The position numbers were made by a program, and so were the translations under genes. Under the pieces are notes generated by a model that was given only the letters and a program-made list of their open reading frames with translations, had not been told where the DNA came from and did no database searches. Below, one piece after another: positions 1 through 7,830 of a stretch of DNA of 59,022 nucleotides. This DNA comes from Sulfurimonas sp. GTDB taxonomy: Bacteria > Campylobacterota > Campylobacteria > Campylobacterales > Sulfurimonadaceae. Position 1 is the stretch's first letter. The number at the start of each line of letters is the position of its first letter. The DNA lies in NCBI GenBank assembly GCA_028687935.1, contig JAQTZE010000013.1:1-59022 (forward strand), read 5' to 3'.

Positions 1-10
1 TTTAAAAATT

Positions 11-17
11 TGGGGGG
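11..17. repeat. Poly-G tract of seven
   Basis: Seven consecutive G in very AT-rich sequence at the left edge. G tracts of this kind are slippage-prone in Campylobacterota. No reading frame or promoter can be tied to it from this window, so a phase-variation role is only a possibility. Confidence 0.4.
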
Positions 18-99
18 GATTTAACAAAATTTTTAAGAAAGTTTGATTAGTATTGAGCTAAGATTTTAAAAAAATCAAGAAAAGTAAAAGTTGGAAGCT

Positions 100-276
100 T
101 TAAAAGGTATTTTTAGAGGTTCCCTTATTTAAAACACTACTGACAACAGAAGCTGTTGCGAAACGATCTGTGCCAACATTGCTTTTTTTCTCTTGATCGC
201 GATATAAAATCTCATATGCATACAGATTAGAATCTCCATCTATGATAGGTTGACGCCCTAAATATACACTATCCAT
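100..276 (-). pseudogene. N-terminal fragment of an EAL/HDOD-type signalling protein
   Basis: A 58-codon frame too short for most gene finders. It begins ATG at 276 with a good GGAGAG ribosome site a few bases upstream and starts MDSVYLGRQPIID, followed by YAYEILYRD and DRFATASVV. This resembles the first about 50 residues of EAL-HDOD (YuxH/CdgJ-like) proteins, which open with a xxxRQPI(Y/F)D...YELL(F/Y)R pattern and normally run to about 400 residues. It then ends in unrelated residues and a TAA at 100-102. No continuation is evident in the other frames of 1-99. I read it as a truncated remnant lying downstream of the large c-di-GMP gene. A real small protein is less likely. Confidence 0.5.
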
Positions 277-370
277 CTACTCTCCGTTTATTTTTCTTCT
301 CACAATAAATATTATACGTATTATAACTTATTTAAATAGATAATATCAATAGAACTTTACTTTATACAAG

Positions 371-3300
371 TTATTTTAAAAGTTTTTCAAACTCTTTTGC
401 CGGAAGTGGCTTGCTTTTGTAATACCCTTGATACATCGTACACCCTTTTTCTTCTAAGAAACGCAACTGCTCTTCTTGCTCCACACCTTCTGCTAAAACC
501 TGATAGCCAAGCGCTTGCGCCATTGCGATGATGGCCGTAACTATCGCACTATCATCTGCATCATAAGGTACATCATCAACAAAGCTCTTATCAATCTTGA
601 GAATATCTATAGGAAAACGTTTCAAGTAACTCAGGGATGAATAACCCGTCCCAAAATCATCAATCGCTAACTTGATCCCTTTTGCTCTAAGGATATGAAG
701 AATTTCAACTGTCTCTTTCTCTCTTTGCATAAGGACACTCTCTGTGAGCTCAAGCTCCAGACGACTTGCCTCAAAACCGCTTCTCTTAAGAGCAGAATCC
801 ACGATAGCAATAACATCCTGATAGCGTATCTGATGGGCAGAGACATTCACAGCAAGGGTGAGTCTATGTCCCTGATCAAGCCAGATTTTTCCTTGTCTGC
901 ATGTCTCATTAAGCACCCATTCCCCTATCTCACCTATGAGTCCAGTATCTTCCGCTATAGGGATAAATTCAATCGGTGAGACGATACCACGCACGGGATG
1001 ATTCCAACGGACAAGTGCTTCTGCTCCGATAATACGACCTGACGTGATATGCACCTGTGGCTGATAGTAGACTTCAAACTCTTGATTTACAATGGCGGAT
1101 CGCAAGTTCGTTTCACATTCGATTCTCTTACGGGAGAGTTGTGTCAACTCATCCGTGTAGTAACGGTATGTGTTTCTGCCTTCTGCTTTTGATTTATAAA
1201 GCGCCGCATCTGCATATTGTAGAAGCATTTGCGCATTATCTGCATGATCTGGACAAAGAACAATTCCCACACTCGCACTGATATGTACAGAGACACCTTT
1301 GGAGAGTTGGTAGTTCATTGATAAAGCTGTAATCATCTCTTGTGCAAGTTTTCCTGCATCTTCAGGATGTATCAAGTTCTCAAGGATGACAGCAAACTCA
1401 TCACCGCCAAGACGGCTCACAAGATCTCCTCCTCGCAAACGCGCAGAAAAGCGCTTGGCAACATGTTGCAGTAGTTCATCCCCTGCTTGGTGTCCATAAC
1501 TGTCATTGATATCTTTAAAACGGTCCAAATCAAACATCAGTAGTGCCACTTGTGTCTTATTGCGTTTTGCTATTTGGATACTATTTTGTAGATGTGAGAC
1601 CAAAAGAGCACGATTTGCGAGTCCCGTCAGGGTATCATAGTTTGCAAGGGTTTCGAGTTTCTGTTCATTGAGTTTTCTCTCTGTAATCTCTTGAATCATC
1701 CCTATGCCATTAAGAAAAGTGCCCTCTTCACTCAACTCTAGCTTTGCATGCTCATGTACCCATTTGATATTTCCGTTCACTATGATCCTGTGTTGTATAT
1801 CGTATACTTGACCACTCATAGCAGCCTGCCAAGAGAGGTTTACATTTTCAACATCTTCAGGATGGATATGTTCTAAAAATTTCTCATATGTAATCTCTGT
1901 TCCAATTTCTATACCAAAGATTCTATAGGTCTCATCAGACCACTCCAAGAAATCACTGCCATTCGTGTAGCGCCAGCTTCCAATATGCGCCAATGATTGT
2001 GCTTCATTGAGGGCAATATCTTTTTCTTCGAGCATTTTTTGGTGCTGCATCTGTTCTGTTACGTCTTGAAATATCCCTATCGCTTTAATCGGTTCATGCT
2101 TCTCGTTATATTGAAACTCGGTATATGTCTTGATCCAACTGTATGAGCCATCTTTTTTATTGAGGTGGTAAATCGAGCTTATTTTTGGATAAGTTTTGGA
2201 TGCTGTGAGAAGTTGATCTCGTACTCGATTACTATCTTGGGGTGGAAATTTACTCAAGATATCTTCAAGGGTAACTTTTTCTCCCTCTTGCACCTCAAAA
2301 ATACGATACGCTTCAGGACTTCCGGAAAATTCATTGCGTACTATATCCCATGACCATGTACCAACGTGTGCCAGAGTCTGAATTTTATCAATTTCTCTAT
2401 CTTTCGCTTTTCGCTCAGAGATATCTCGAGCAATTCCAAGAACCCCTGTGACATTGCCATGTTCGTCTTTCATCGGCCTCTTTAGAGTTTCAAAAAAACC
2501 TTCATAGCTTCCATCGGAAAATTTCAGATACTCTTCATTGATGCTTGAACCACCCGCAGCGATTGCCGCTTGGTCATGCTTGCGAAAAGATGTTGCCAAC
2601 TCATGTGAGACAAAATCAAAATCACTCTTGCCAACAATCTCAGACTCTTTTGCACCAAAAAAACGCTCAAACATCTTGTTACATGCGAGATACCTCCCCT
2701 CCAAATCTTTAGACCATACAAGGTCGGGAATATTTGTAAGCAGGGACTTGACAAAAGAGTTCTGCTCAAGCAGAGTTGATTCAGCTTTTTTTTGCTTGGT
2801 GATATCTCTACAAATAGCTATCAAGTAGGGATGCTTTGCTATCTCCACCACGACTACGCTTACCCATACGTCTAAGACTATTCCATCTTTGGTACGATGC
2901 TGCGTTTGGAAATGATCAAAGCCATTTTCTTCCACCAAGAGAGTACGATTCATAATATCTTCACGTGAGAACATAATGTCATAATCTGAGATACTAAGCT
3001 TGGAAAACTCTTCTGCCGTATAACCAAGATATTCATGCGCCAAGTGGTTAAATTCTACTGCCTTGAGTGTCTCTGTATCGATGAGAAGCACACCATCAGG
3101 AACAGCTTCAAAGAGTCTTTTGTATTTCAGCAGATGCTCTTGGGCTTTTAGCTTTTCTTCTCTAAGTTCTTTTCTTCGTAGCTCAAGCGTATCGATAGTT
3201 TCATTTTTTTTGTTTATAAGCTGCACTAAGAACTCAAAATAACTCCCATGCACCACACGCAAAATATCATGACGGCTCAAGAGTCCCAAAAGGTCTCCCT

Positions 3301-4030
3301 CCTCATTGACCACTACAAGCTGATGAATATTGTGTTCTTTCATAAGTGCAGAGGCTTCATACAAAGGGGTATTTTTTTCTATAACTCTAAAATTGTTTTG
3401 AGAAAGGCTAAAGGCTGTCGTCTCTGTGATACATTTTTCATTTGCACAATAATTCAAAATATCGCGCTCCGTGATAAGTCCAACAGGATGCCTACCGTCA
3501 AGAATAATTGCATAATCACATCTATGTTCTTTTATCTGTTCTGCCGCTGTGCTAAGAGAGGTAGTTGTATCGATAATGAGTGGAGATTCACTGATAGCAT
3601 CTGCTACTGTTTTGATCTGATTTACCTCATCAAAACCGATATTACGCAAGAAGTCGCCTTCACTTACAATCCCAACAAACACTCCAAGCCCATCTACTAC
3701 GATAAGATGTCTATAACCTTTGTTTTCCATGATGATATAAGCATCATGCAAAGAGAGCGTCTCTTCTACACAAAATGGATTGGGCGTCATCACCTCTTGT
3801 ATGGATTTTTGCTTGTCTATCGTCTCGGTAACAATGCGAAGTGCATCATGTTCTGTAAAGATTCCTATCGGATGTTCGTCTGCATCAACAATAATAACGG
3901 AGCTTATACGATACTCTGACATTACATTGAGTGCCTGCGCTATCGTCTGCTCTGCGTGAAGCGTGACTGCTTCATCAGATACGATTGTCTTTAGAGTCAT
4001 AAGTTGCATCATGGTGCCTTCATTTGTCAT
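371..4030 (-). CDS. CBS-PAS-GGDEF-EAL bifunctional c-di-GMP signalling protein
   Basis: A cytoplasmic 1219-residue sensor that probably both makes and degrades cyclic di-GMP. The N-terminus holds four CBS repeats (about 10-265), then a short coiled coil (275-300), four PAS-like segments (about 300-415, 425-545, 550-665, 675-790), a GGDEF domain (about 800-955) and an EAL domain (about 970-1215). The GGDEF domain has an intact GGDEF signature and an RGGD inhibitory-site motif five residues before it. The EAL domain keeps EALVRW, LELTES, DDFGTGYSSL, LKIDKSFV, AEGVE and QGY, so phosphodiesterase activity is plausible. There are no membrane segments. CBS domains usually bind adenine nucleotides and PAS domains bind haem, flavin or small ligands. 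The start lies one base after the ODP gene stop, so the two are probably co-translated; an alternative ATG is at 4012. Confidence 0.93.
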   Translation of the reverse strand: MTNEGTMMQLMTLKTIVSDEAVTLHAEQTIAQALNVMSEYRISSVIIVDADEHPIGIFTEHDALRIVTETIDKQKSIQEVMTPNPFCVEETLSLHDAYIIMENKGYRHLIVVDGLGVFVGIVSEGDFLRNIGFDEVNQIKTVADAISESPLIIDTTTSLSTAAEQIKEHRCDYAIILDGRHPVGLITERDILNYCANEKCITETTAFSLSQNNFRVIEKNTPLYEASALMKEHNIHQLVVVNEEGDLLGLLSRHDILRVVHGSYFEFLVQLINKKNETIDTLELRRKELREEKLKAQEHLLKYKRLFEAVPDGVLLIDTETLKAVEFNHLAHEYLGYTAEEFSKLSISDYDIMFSREDIMNRTLLVEENGFDHFQTQHRTKDGIVLDVWVSVVVVEIAKHPYLIAICRDITKQKKAESTLLEQNSFVKSLLTNIPDLVWSKDLEGRYLACNKMFERFFGAKESEIVGKSDFDFVSHELATSFRKHDQAAIAAGGSSINEEYLKFSDGSYEGFFETLKRPMKDEHGNVTGVLGIARDISERKAKDREIDKIQTLAHVGTWSWDIVRNEFSGSPEAYRIFEVQEGEKVTLEDILSKFPPQDSNRVRDQLLTASKTYPKISSIYHLNKKDGSYSWIKTYTEFQYNEKHEPIKAIGIFQDVTEQMQHQKMLEEKDIALNEAQSLAHIGSWRYTNGSDFLEWSDETYRIFGIEIGTEITYEKFLEHIHPEDVENVNLSWQAAMSGQVYDIQHRIIVNGNIKWVHEHAKLELSEEGTFLNGIGMIQEITERKLNEQKLETLANYDTLTGLANRALLVSHLQNSIQIAKRNKTQVALLMFDLDRFKDINDSYGHQAGDELLQHVAKRFSARLRGGDLVSRLGGDEFAVILENLIHPEDAGKLAQEMITALSMNYQLSKGVSVHISASVGIVLCPDHADNAQMLLQYADAALYKSKAEGRNTYRYYTDELTQLSRKRIECETNLRSAIVNQEFEVYYQPQVHITSGRIIGAEALVRWNHPVRGIVSPIEFIPIAEDTGLIGEIGEWVLNETCRQGKIWLDQGHRLTLAVNVSAHQIRYQDVIAIVDSALKRSGFEASRLELELTESVLMQREKETVEILHILRAKGIKLAIDDFGTGYSSLSYLKRFPIDILKIDKSFVDDVPYDADDSAIVTAIIAMAQALGYQVLAEGVEQEEQLRFLEEKGCTMYQGYYKSKPLPAKEFEKLLK

Positions 4031-4031
4031 A

Positions 4032-4790
4032 CTAGTAGAGCTCCTCTATCATGTCACTGCCACATTCAAGTGACTCAAACCATGTCAAAAATTTCTCTAC
4101 ATTCTCGCCGTCAAATATAAAACCGTGTTGTGGGGCGATGATATCTACATCGAGTTTTCTTACATTTGCCACCCATGCACGGCAGACTTTGTTCGAAGCC
4201 ATATAGCGTTTATGAAATCCCACAAGGTGTGGTAGATGGGCATCAAAATCCTCGACATGCTTATAATCTTCAGGAGCGTTCAAGATAGCCGCACCAATAT
4301 CTCCAGAGAAGAGTACCTTTGAACGCGAGTCATACAAAGAGAAGTTTCCCGGTGAATGTAAAAAGTGCGCAGGAACAAACTTCAGATACTCTTCCCCAAA
4401 TTTCAGTTTCGCACCATGGTCGCCAAGTGCCATAATCCTATCCATATCCATAAAGCCGTAGTGGCTCATAAAACGCACCCATAAAGCGGACATAATAAAC
4501 TTCGCAGATGTAGTAATACTCCACTGCGTTATCGAGCCCGAGACATCAGGATCTTGATGTGAAAAGAAGATAAACTTGATGTTTTCTATCGCCACGTGAG
4601 CACTTACCGCCTCGTAAAGCTCATCAAAGATAGATTCACTCCCTGGATCGACTAAAACACCCACACCGTTTTGTACGATAAGAAACTGATTGACGGAGAG
4701 AAAAGAGTCCTCATGCGACTCATCATCAAAACTAAACATTACACATTTATGTGTGCCATCATCATATAAAACTTTTTCATTTTCTGCCAT
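4032..4790 (-). CDS. Diiron ODP / FprA-type metallo-beta-lactamase-fold protein
   Basis: A 252-residue protein with the oxygen-binding diiron fold of flavodiiron proteins but without their flavodoxin domain. The start MAENEK at 4790 has an AAGGAAT ribosome site and overlaps the upstream gene stop by 14 bases, indicating translational coupling; longer in-frame starts would run far into that gene. Visible metal ligands are H78-x-D80-x-D82, H145, D164 and H222, matching the HxExD...H...D...H pattern with Asp in place of Glu. Stand-alone ODP proteins are known as oxygen or iron sensors in chemotaxis. The position between a receiver-PilZ gene and a GGDEF-EAL gene suggests sensing here rather than bulk O2 or NO reduction, since no rubredoxin or flavodoxin partner is adjacent. 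That role is inference. Confidence 0.85.
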   Translation of the reverse strand: MAENEKVLYDDGTHKCVMFSFDDESHEDSFLSVNQFLIVQNGVGVLVDPGSESIFDELYEAVSAHVAIENIKFIFFSHQDPDVSGSITQWSITTSAKFIMSALWVRFMSHYGFMDMDRIMALGDHGAKLKFGEEYLKFVPAHFLHSPGNFSLYDSRSKVLFSGDIGAAILNAPEDYKHVEDFDAHLPHLVGFHKRYMASNKVCRAWVANVRKLDVDIIAPQHGFIFDGENVEKFLTWFESLECGSDMIEELY

Positions 4791-6282
4791 GTTGTATTCC
4801 TTTAAATTCTCGGATGATTGCCATCTGTCTTTTTGTGATATATCGAAGGAGAAGCGCTTTTTGTTCGGGTTTGAGCACAAACACAAAGACCAAAGAGAAA
4901 CTCTCAGCAAGTTCCGCTTGTCTGAACAAAACAGCTTCAATGTTGAGACTAAAAGCTCTTTTATCCATATTTAAAACTAGATCCAAAATGACTTGCGTCC
5001 CTTCACTCATTCCAGCAGGCATTGCATTTATCCTGATTTTGACTGCATCCATAGAGATATCATCTATCCTTGTCTCAGCGTGGAAGATGCTCTCATGGAT
5101 AAAGAGTGTGACTTTGTGCTCTTCTTCAGGTACAACACGGATAGTCTTGCGTAAAACTGGTGATGTTTTGATAAAACGCAAGCCCTCAAACGCAGCACTC
5201 TGCTCTTCAAAAGAGATTTTATTGAGCTTTTCGCAAAAGATTGCGTTTGGAAAAGTCTCTGAGAGAATCAGAGTTTTTTGCTCATACTGGATTGCTTTTT
5301 GTTGCAAATAGTTCGTTTTGAGAACAACTTCCCCATTTTTGATATCTACAATAAGGGCATCATTTGTTATACTCAGCCCCTTATAGTAATTGTGCAGATG
5401 CACTTTGCTTCCATTTCTTCGCAGAACTTCCAAAAATTCAAGAGGATTAGTCTGCACTTCACCAGGCTCTTTTGTTTTGTACTCTTGTCCTAAAGAGAGA
5501 CCTAAATCACTCACATCATCAAAAGTAAGCAGAACAAAATCTCCATTTTGACGCACTCTTTTGACACTCAAAGCAAAATGTTTTGGACTATTTTTTTGCA
5601 TCTGGATTTTTACATTGAAGAGTTTTTTCTCATTGACGCTGAGTCCATCAAACCACTCTATTTTCTGCGAAGGAGAGAGAAATCCTTCCTCGGCGATAAA
5701 AGTATTTTCAATATTTGTATACTTTGTAGTAAATTCATGCAAATCCGTCACACCAAAAAATTGTAAAAACTCTTTGTTGGCAAGAACGGGAGCCGACTCG
5801 TTCATCATCATAACCATCGCACTTTGATTATTAAAAAGAAAATCTTCAAGTGTGAGAATCGTTTGGTGTTTGTGCGCTTTTATATTCTTGAGTGCCTCTT
5901 CAAGGGCTGTTGTAAAGGCAGGGAGTTGTATTGGTTTTTTCAAAAAGGCACACACACCAAGCTTGATTGATGCATAAAGATACTCTTTATCATCCGTGCC
6001 AGAGATAAGGATAATCTGCGCTTGAGGAGAGAGGCGTCTGATTTTTTTGGCGAGTTCTAAGCCATCCATATTTGGCATCTTGATATCTGTAATAAGTAGA
6101 TCTGCAGGACGTTTGTGAAAGGCTGAGAGGGCATTTACCCCATCTACTGCCATCGAAACTTCAGCAAATATCTTTTTTAAAAATTTGGCAAGGTTTTCAC
6201 GCAGAGCGTCGTTATCTTCCACACATAAGACGCGTATATCCCTACCCGCTCTTTGCAACATTTGCAAATCACCCATTCTCAA
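4777..6282 (-). CDS. Response regulator: receiver, PAS-like middle, PilZ-like C-terminus
   Basis: A 501-residue protein. An N-terminal receiver domain (about 15-135) has acidic residues E22/D23, the phospho-acceptor D66 in TDIKMPNMDG, a later ISGTDD segment and the conserved Lys in LKKP. The middle (about 140-250) resembles a PAS fold. The C-terminus (about 370-490) resembles a PilZ c-di-GMP-binding barrel, beginning around RKTIRVVP and including a DDISMDAVKIR stretch; this is fold-level resemblance, and the canonical RxxxR/DxSxxG motif is only partly kept. No kinase gene is adjacent. First gene of a three-gene minus-strand unit with the ODP protein and the GGDEF-EAL protein. The start MRMGDLQ lies divergent from the cytochrome b gene, 67 bp away. 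Confidence 0.82.
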   Translation of the reverse strand: MRMGDLQMLQRAGRDIRVLCVEDNDALRENLAKFLKKIFAEVSMAVDGVNALSAFHKRPADLLITDIKMPNMDGLELAKKIRRLSPQAQIILISGTDDKEYLYASIKLGVCAFLKKPIQLPAFTTALEEALKNIKAHKHQTILTLEDFLFNNQSAMVMMMNESAPVLANKEFLQFFGVTDLHEFTTKYTNIENTFIAEEGFLSPSQKIEWFDGLSVNEKKLFNVKIQMQKNSPKHFALSVKRVRQNGDFVLLTFDDVSDLGLSLGQEYKTKEPGEVQTNPLEFLEVLRRNGSKVHLHNYYKGLSITNDALIVDIKNGEVVLKTNYLQQKAIQYEQKTLILSETFPNAIFCEKLNKISFEEQSAAFEGLRFIKTSPVLRKTIRVVPEEEHKVTLFIHESIFHAETRIDDISMDAVKIRINAMPAGMSEGTQVILDLVLNMDKRAFSLNIEAVLFRQAELAESFSLVFVFVLKPEQKALLLRYITKRQMAIIREFKGIQHGRK

Positions 6283-6312
6283 CCCTTGCCCATCATTTAG
6301 ATATTGTTAAGC

Positions 6313-6318
6313 TATAAT
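6313..6318 (+). promoter_or_regulatory. -10 box for the cytochrome b gene
   Basis: A perfect TATAAT 32 bases before the preferred ATG at 6350. Campylobacterota promoters rely mainly on the -10 box, so the lack of a clear -35 is expected. Confidence 0.5.
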
Positions 6319-6349
6319 AACATAATTCTCTTTTACAAGGATGCAAAAC

Positions 6350-6919
6350 ATGAAATATACCCCAAGTTTCAAACTCTGGCATTGGCTCAATGCCTTTGTC
6401 ATTCTCGCTCTTTTAGGAACTGTCTTTTTGCGTAAAACTTTTCTTAGCTACAAAGCAAACGCAGAGATACTAATGCAAAAGCTCGCGGAAATCGACATCA
6501 TCATCACTCTCGATCAGGCAAAAGTTTTAGCAAAAGCTATCCGCGCACCTATGTGGGATTGGCATATTTTCTTAGGATATGGACTTGCGTTTTTAATGGT
6601 GTGGCGTATTGTTTTATATTTTCAGGGAGCGGCAAAAAAGGAGAAATTCTCTACGCTGAGCCCGCATAAAAAAGGGGTAGAACTTTTGTACTATCTGCTG
6701 TACGCAACACTCCTTTTTATGAGTATCAGCGGTTTAGTGATTCACTTTTATGAGTCACTTTCACTCAGCAAAGAGTTTGCCCATGACATCAAAGAGCTCC
6801 ATGAAGCTGCGTTTAACATCATCTTAGTGTTCGTGCCGCTGCATATCGCAGGTGTCATCATCGCAGAAAATAGCGGGGAAAAAGGGCTCATCTCAGATAT
6901 GATAAACGCAAAGGCTTAG
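6350..6919 (+). CDS. Cytochrome b561-family membrane protein
   Basis: A membrane di-haem b cytochrome of the b561 / hydrogenase-type cytochrome b family, 189 residues from the preferred ATG at 6350. That start has AAGGA eight bases upstream; an ATG at 6341 sits directly on the ribosome site and is unlikely. Four hydrophobic segments are visible (about 10-27, 72-92, 105-128, 145-165). Candidate haem histidines are H11 (KLWHWLN), H72 (WDWHIFLGY), one in LHEAAF and one in VPLHIAG. Such proteins pass electrons between quinones and periplasmic partners, but no partner gene is adjacent, so the donor is unknown. The 3' end overlaps the convergent peptidase gene by four bases. Confidence 0.87.
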   Translation: MKYTPSFKLWHWLNAFVILALLGTVFLRKTFLSYKANAEILMQKLAEIDIIITLDQAKVLAKAIRAPMWDWHIFLGYGLAFLMVWRIVLYFQGAAKKEKFSTLSPHKKGVELLYYLLYATLLFMSISGLVIHFYESLSLSKEFAHDIKELHEAAFNIILVFVPLHIAGVIIAENSGEKGLISDMINAKA

Positions 6920-7779
6920 ATGCCCGTCTGACACGAAGTCAGTGCTCCGCCTTTATATCCAAGAGAGAACCATTTTGCTCTCTCTTTGGAACTTCCATGC
7001 GTAAACGCATCAGGCACAACATAGCCTTGTGCTTGCTTTTGAAGCGTGTCATCACCGATAGCACTCGCTGCGCCAAGTGCTTCTTCTATATCACCCTCTT
7101 CTAAAACATTTTTTAAATAGTGCGCCCAAACACCCGCATAACAATCTGCTTGAAGTTCCACCTTTACCTGCACTGCGTTTGCCTGCGTTTTGGAGCTTGA
7201 GGCCTTTGCAGAGTGGGATTTATCGAGTGTTCCTACGAGATTTTGGACATGGTGTCCCACTTCATGCGCGATGACATAAGCCTGCGCAAAATCTCCAGGA
7301 GCATTATGTCTGCGTTTTAGCTCCTCAAAAAAGCTCATATCAAGGTAGACTTTTTTATCACTTGGACAGTAAAAAGGGCCCATTTGAGCGCTTGCATAAC
7401 CACACCCGCTGTTGACGCTGCCCCGAAATAGGACGAGTTTTGGCTCTTCATAACGAAGTCCTTGCTCGGCAAAAAGTTTATGCCACACATCCTCTGTTTG
7501 CCCAAGAACAACAGAGACAAATTCGGCAGTTTTGTTGTTAGTTTTTGAGAGTGCTTGCGTTTGTGGTGCTTGTTGTTGGGTATCCAAAAGTGAGAGCGGA
7601 TTAAAGCCCAGAAAATAGGCGATAACACCTACAACAAGGATAATGCGTCCTATCTTGTTGCCGATAAGAAACTGCACAATAGGGAGGATATTTCGCCCAC
7701 CACCACCCATACCTCGCACAGGGCCATTGGCTCTAAAATCTTCCACATTGGAACTTCTGCGTAAATCTTCCCACTTCAT
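6916..7779 (-). CDS. YpfJ-family neutral zinc metallopeptidase
   Basis: A 287-residue membrane-anchored protein of the YpfJ / putative neutral zinc metallopeptidase family. The N-terminus begins MKWEDLRRSSNVEDFR, a family hallmark. A glycine-rich stretch (about 22-28) is followed by one membrane segment (about 42-60), and the peptidase-like domain includes the HEVGHHVQN zinc motif (HExxH). AQMGPFYCPSDKKVYLD and ELQADCYAGVWAH are also conserved family segments. The physiological substrate of the family is not established. A ribosome site AGAGG precedes the ATG, and a TATAAT reads towards it at 7810-7805. The gene is unusually rich in the AAACGCA motif (six copies). Confidence 0.9.
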   Translation of the reverse strand: MKWEDLRRSSNVEDFRANGPVRGMGGGGRNILPIVQFLIGNKIGRIILVVGVIAYFLGFNPLSLLDTQQQAPQTQALSKTNNKTAEFVSVVLGQTEDVWHKLFAEQGLRYEEPKLVLFRGSVNSGCGYASAQMGPFYCPSDKKVYLDMSFFEELKRRHNAPGDFAQAYVIAHEVGHHVQNLVGTLDKSHSAKASSSKTQANAVQVKVELQADCYAGVWAHYLKNVLEEGDIEEALGAASAIGDDTLQKQAQGYVVPDAFTHGSSKERAKWFSLGYKGGALTSCQTGI

Positions 7780-7830
7780 ACAAAATCCTCTAATTTTAGT
7801 TAAAATTATAGCAAAGAATAAGGCGGCAAA

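Noticed and set aside
4032..4790. MBL-fold protein as a beta-lactamase or glyoxalase II
   Set aside because: The zinc HxHxDH motif is replaced by H-x-D-x-D, the diiron ODP pattern.
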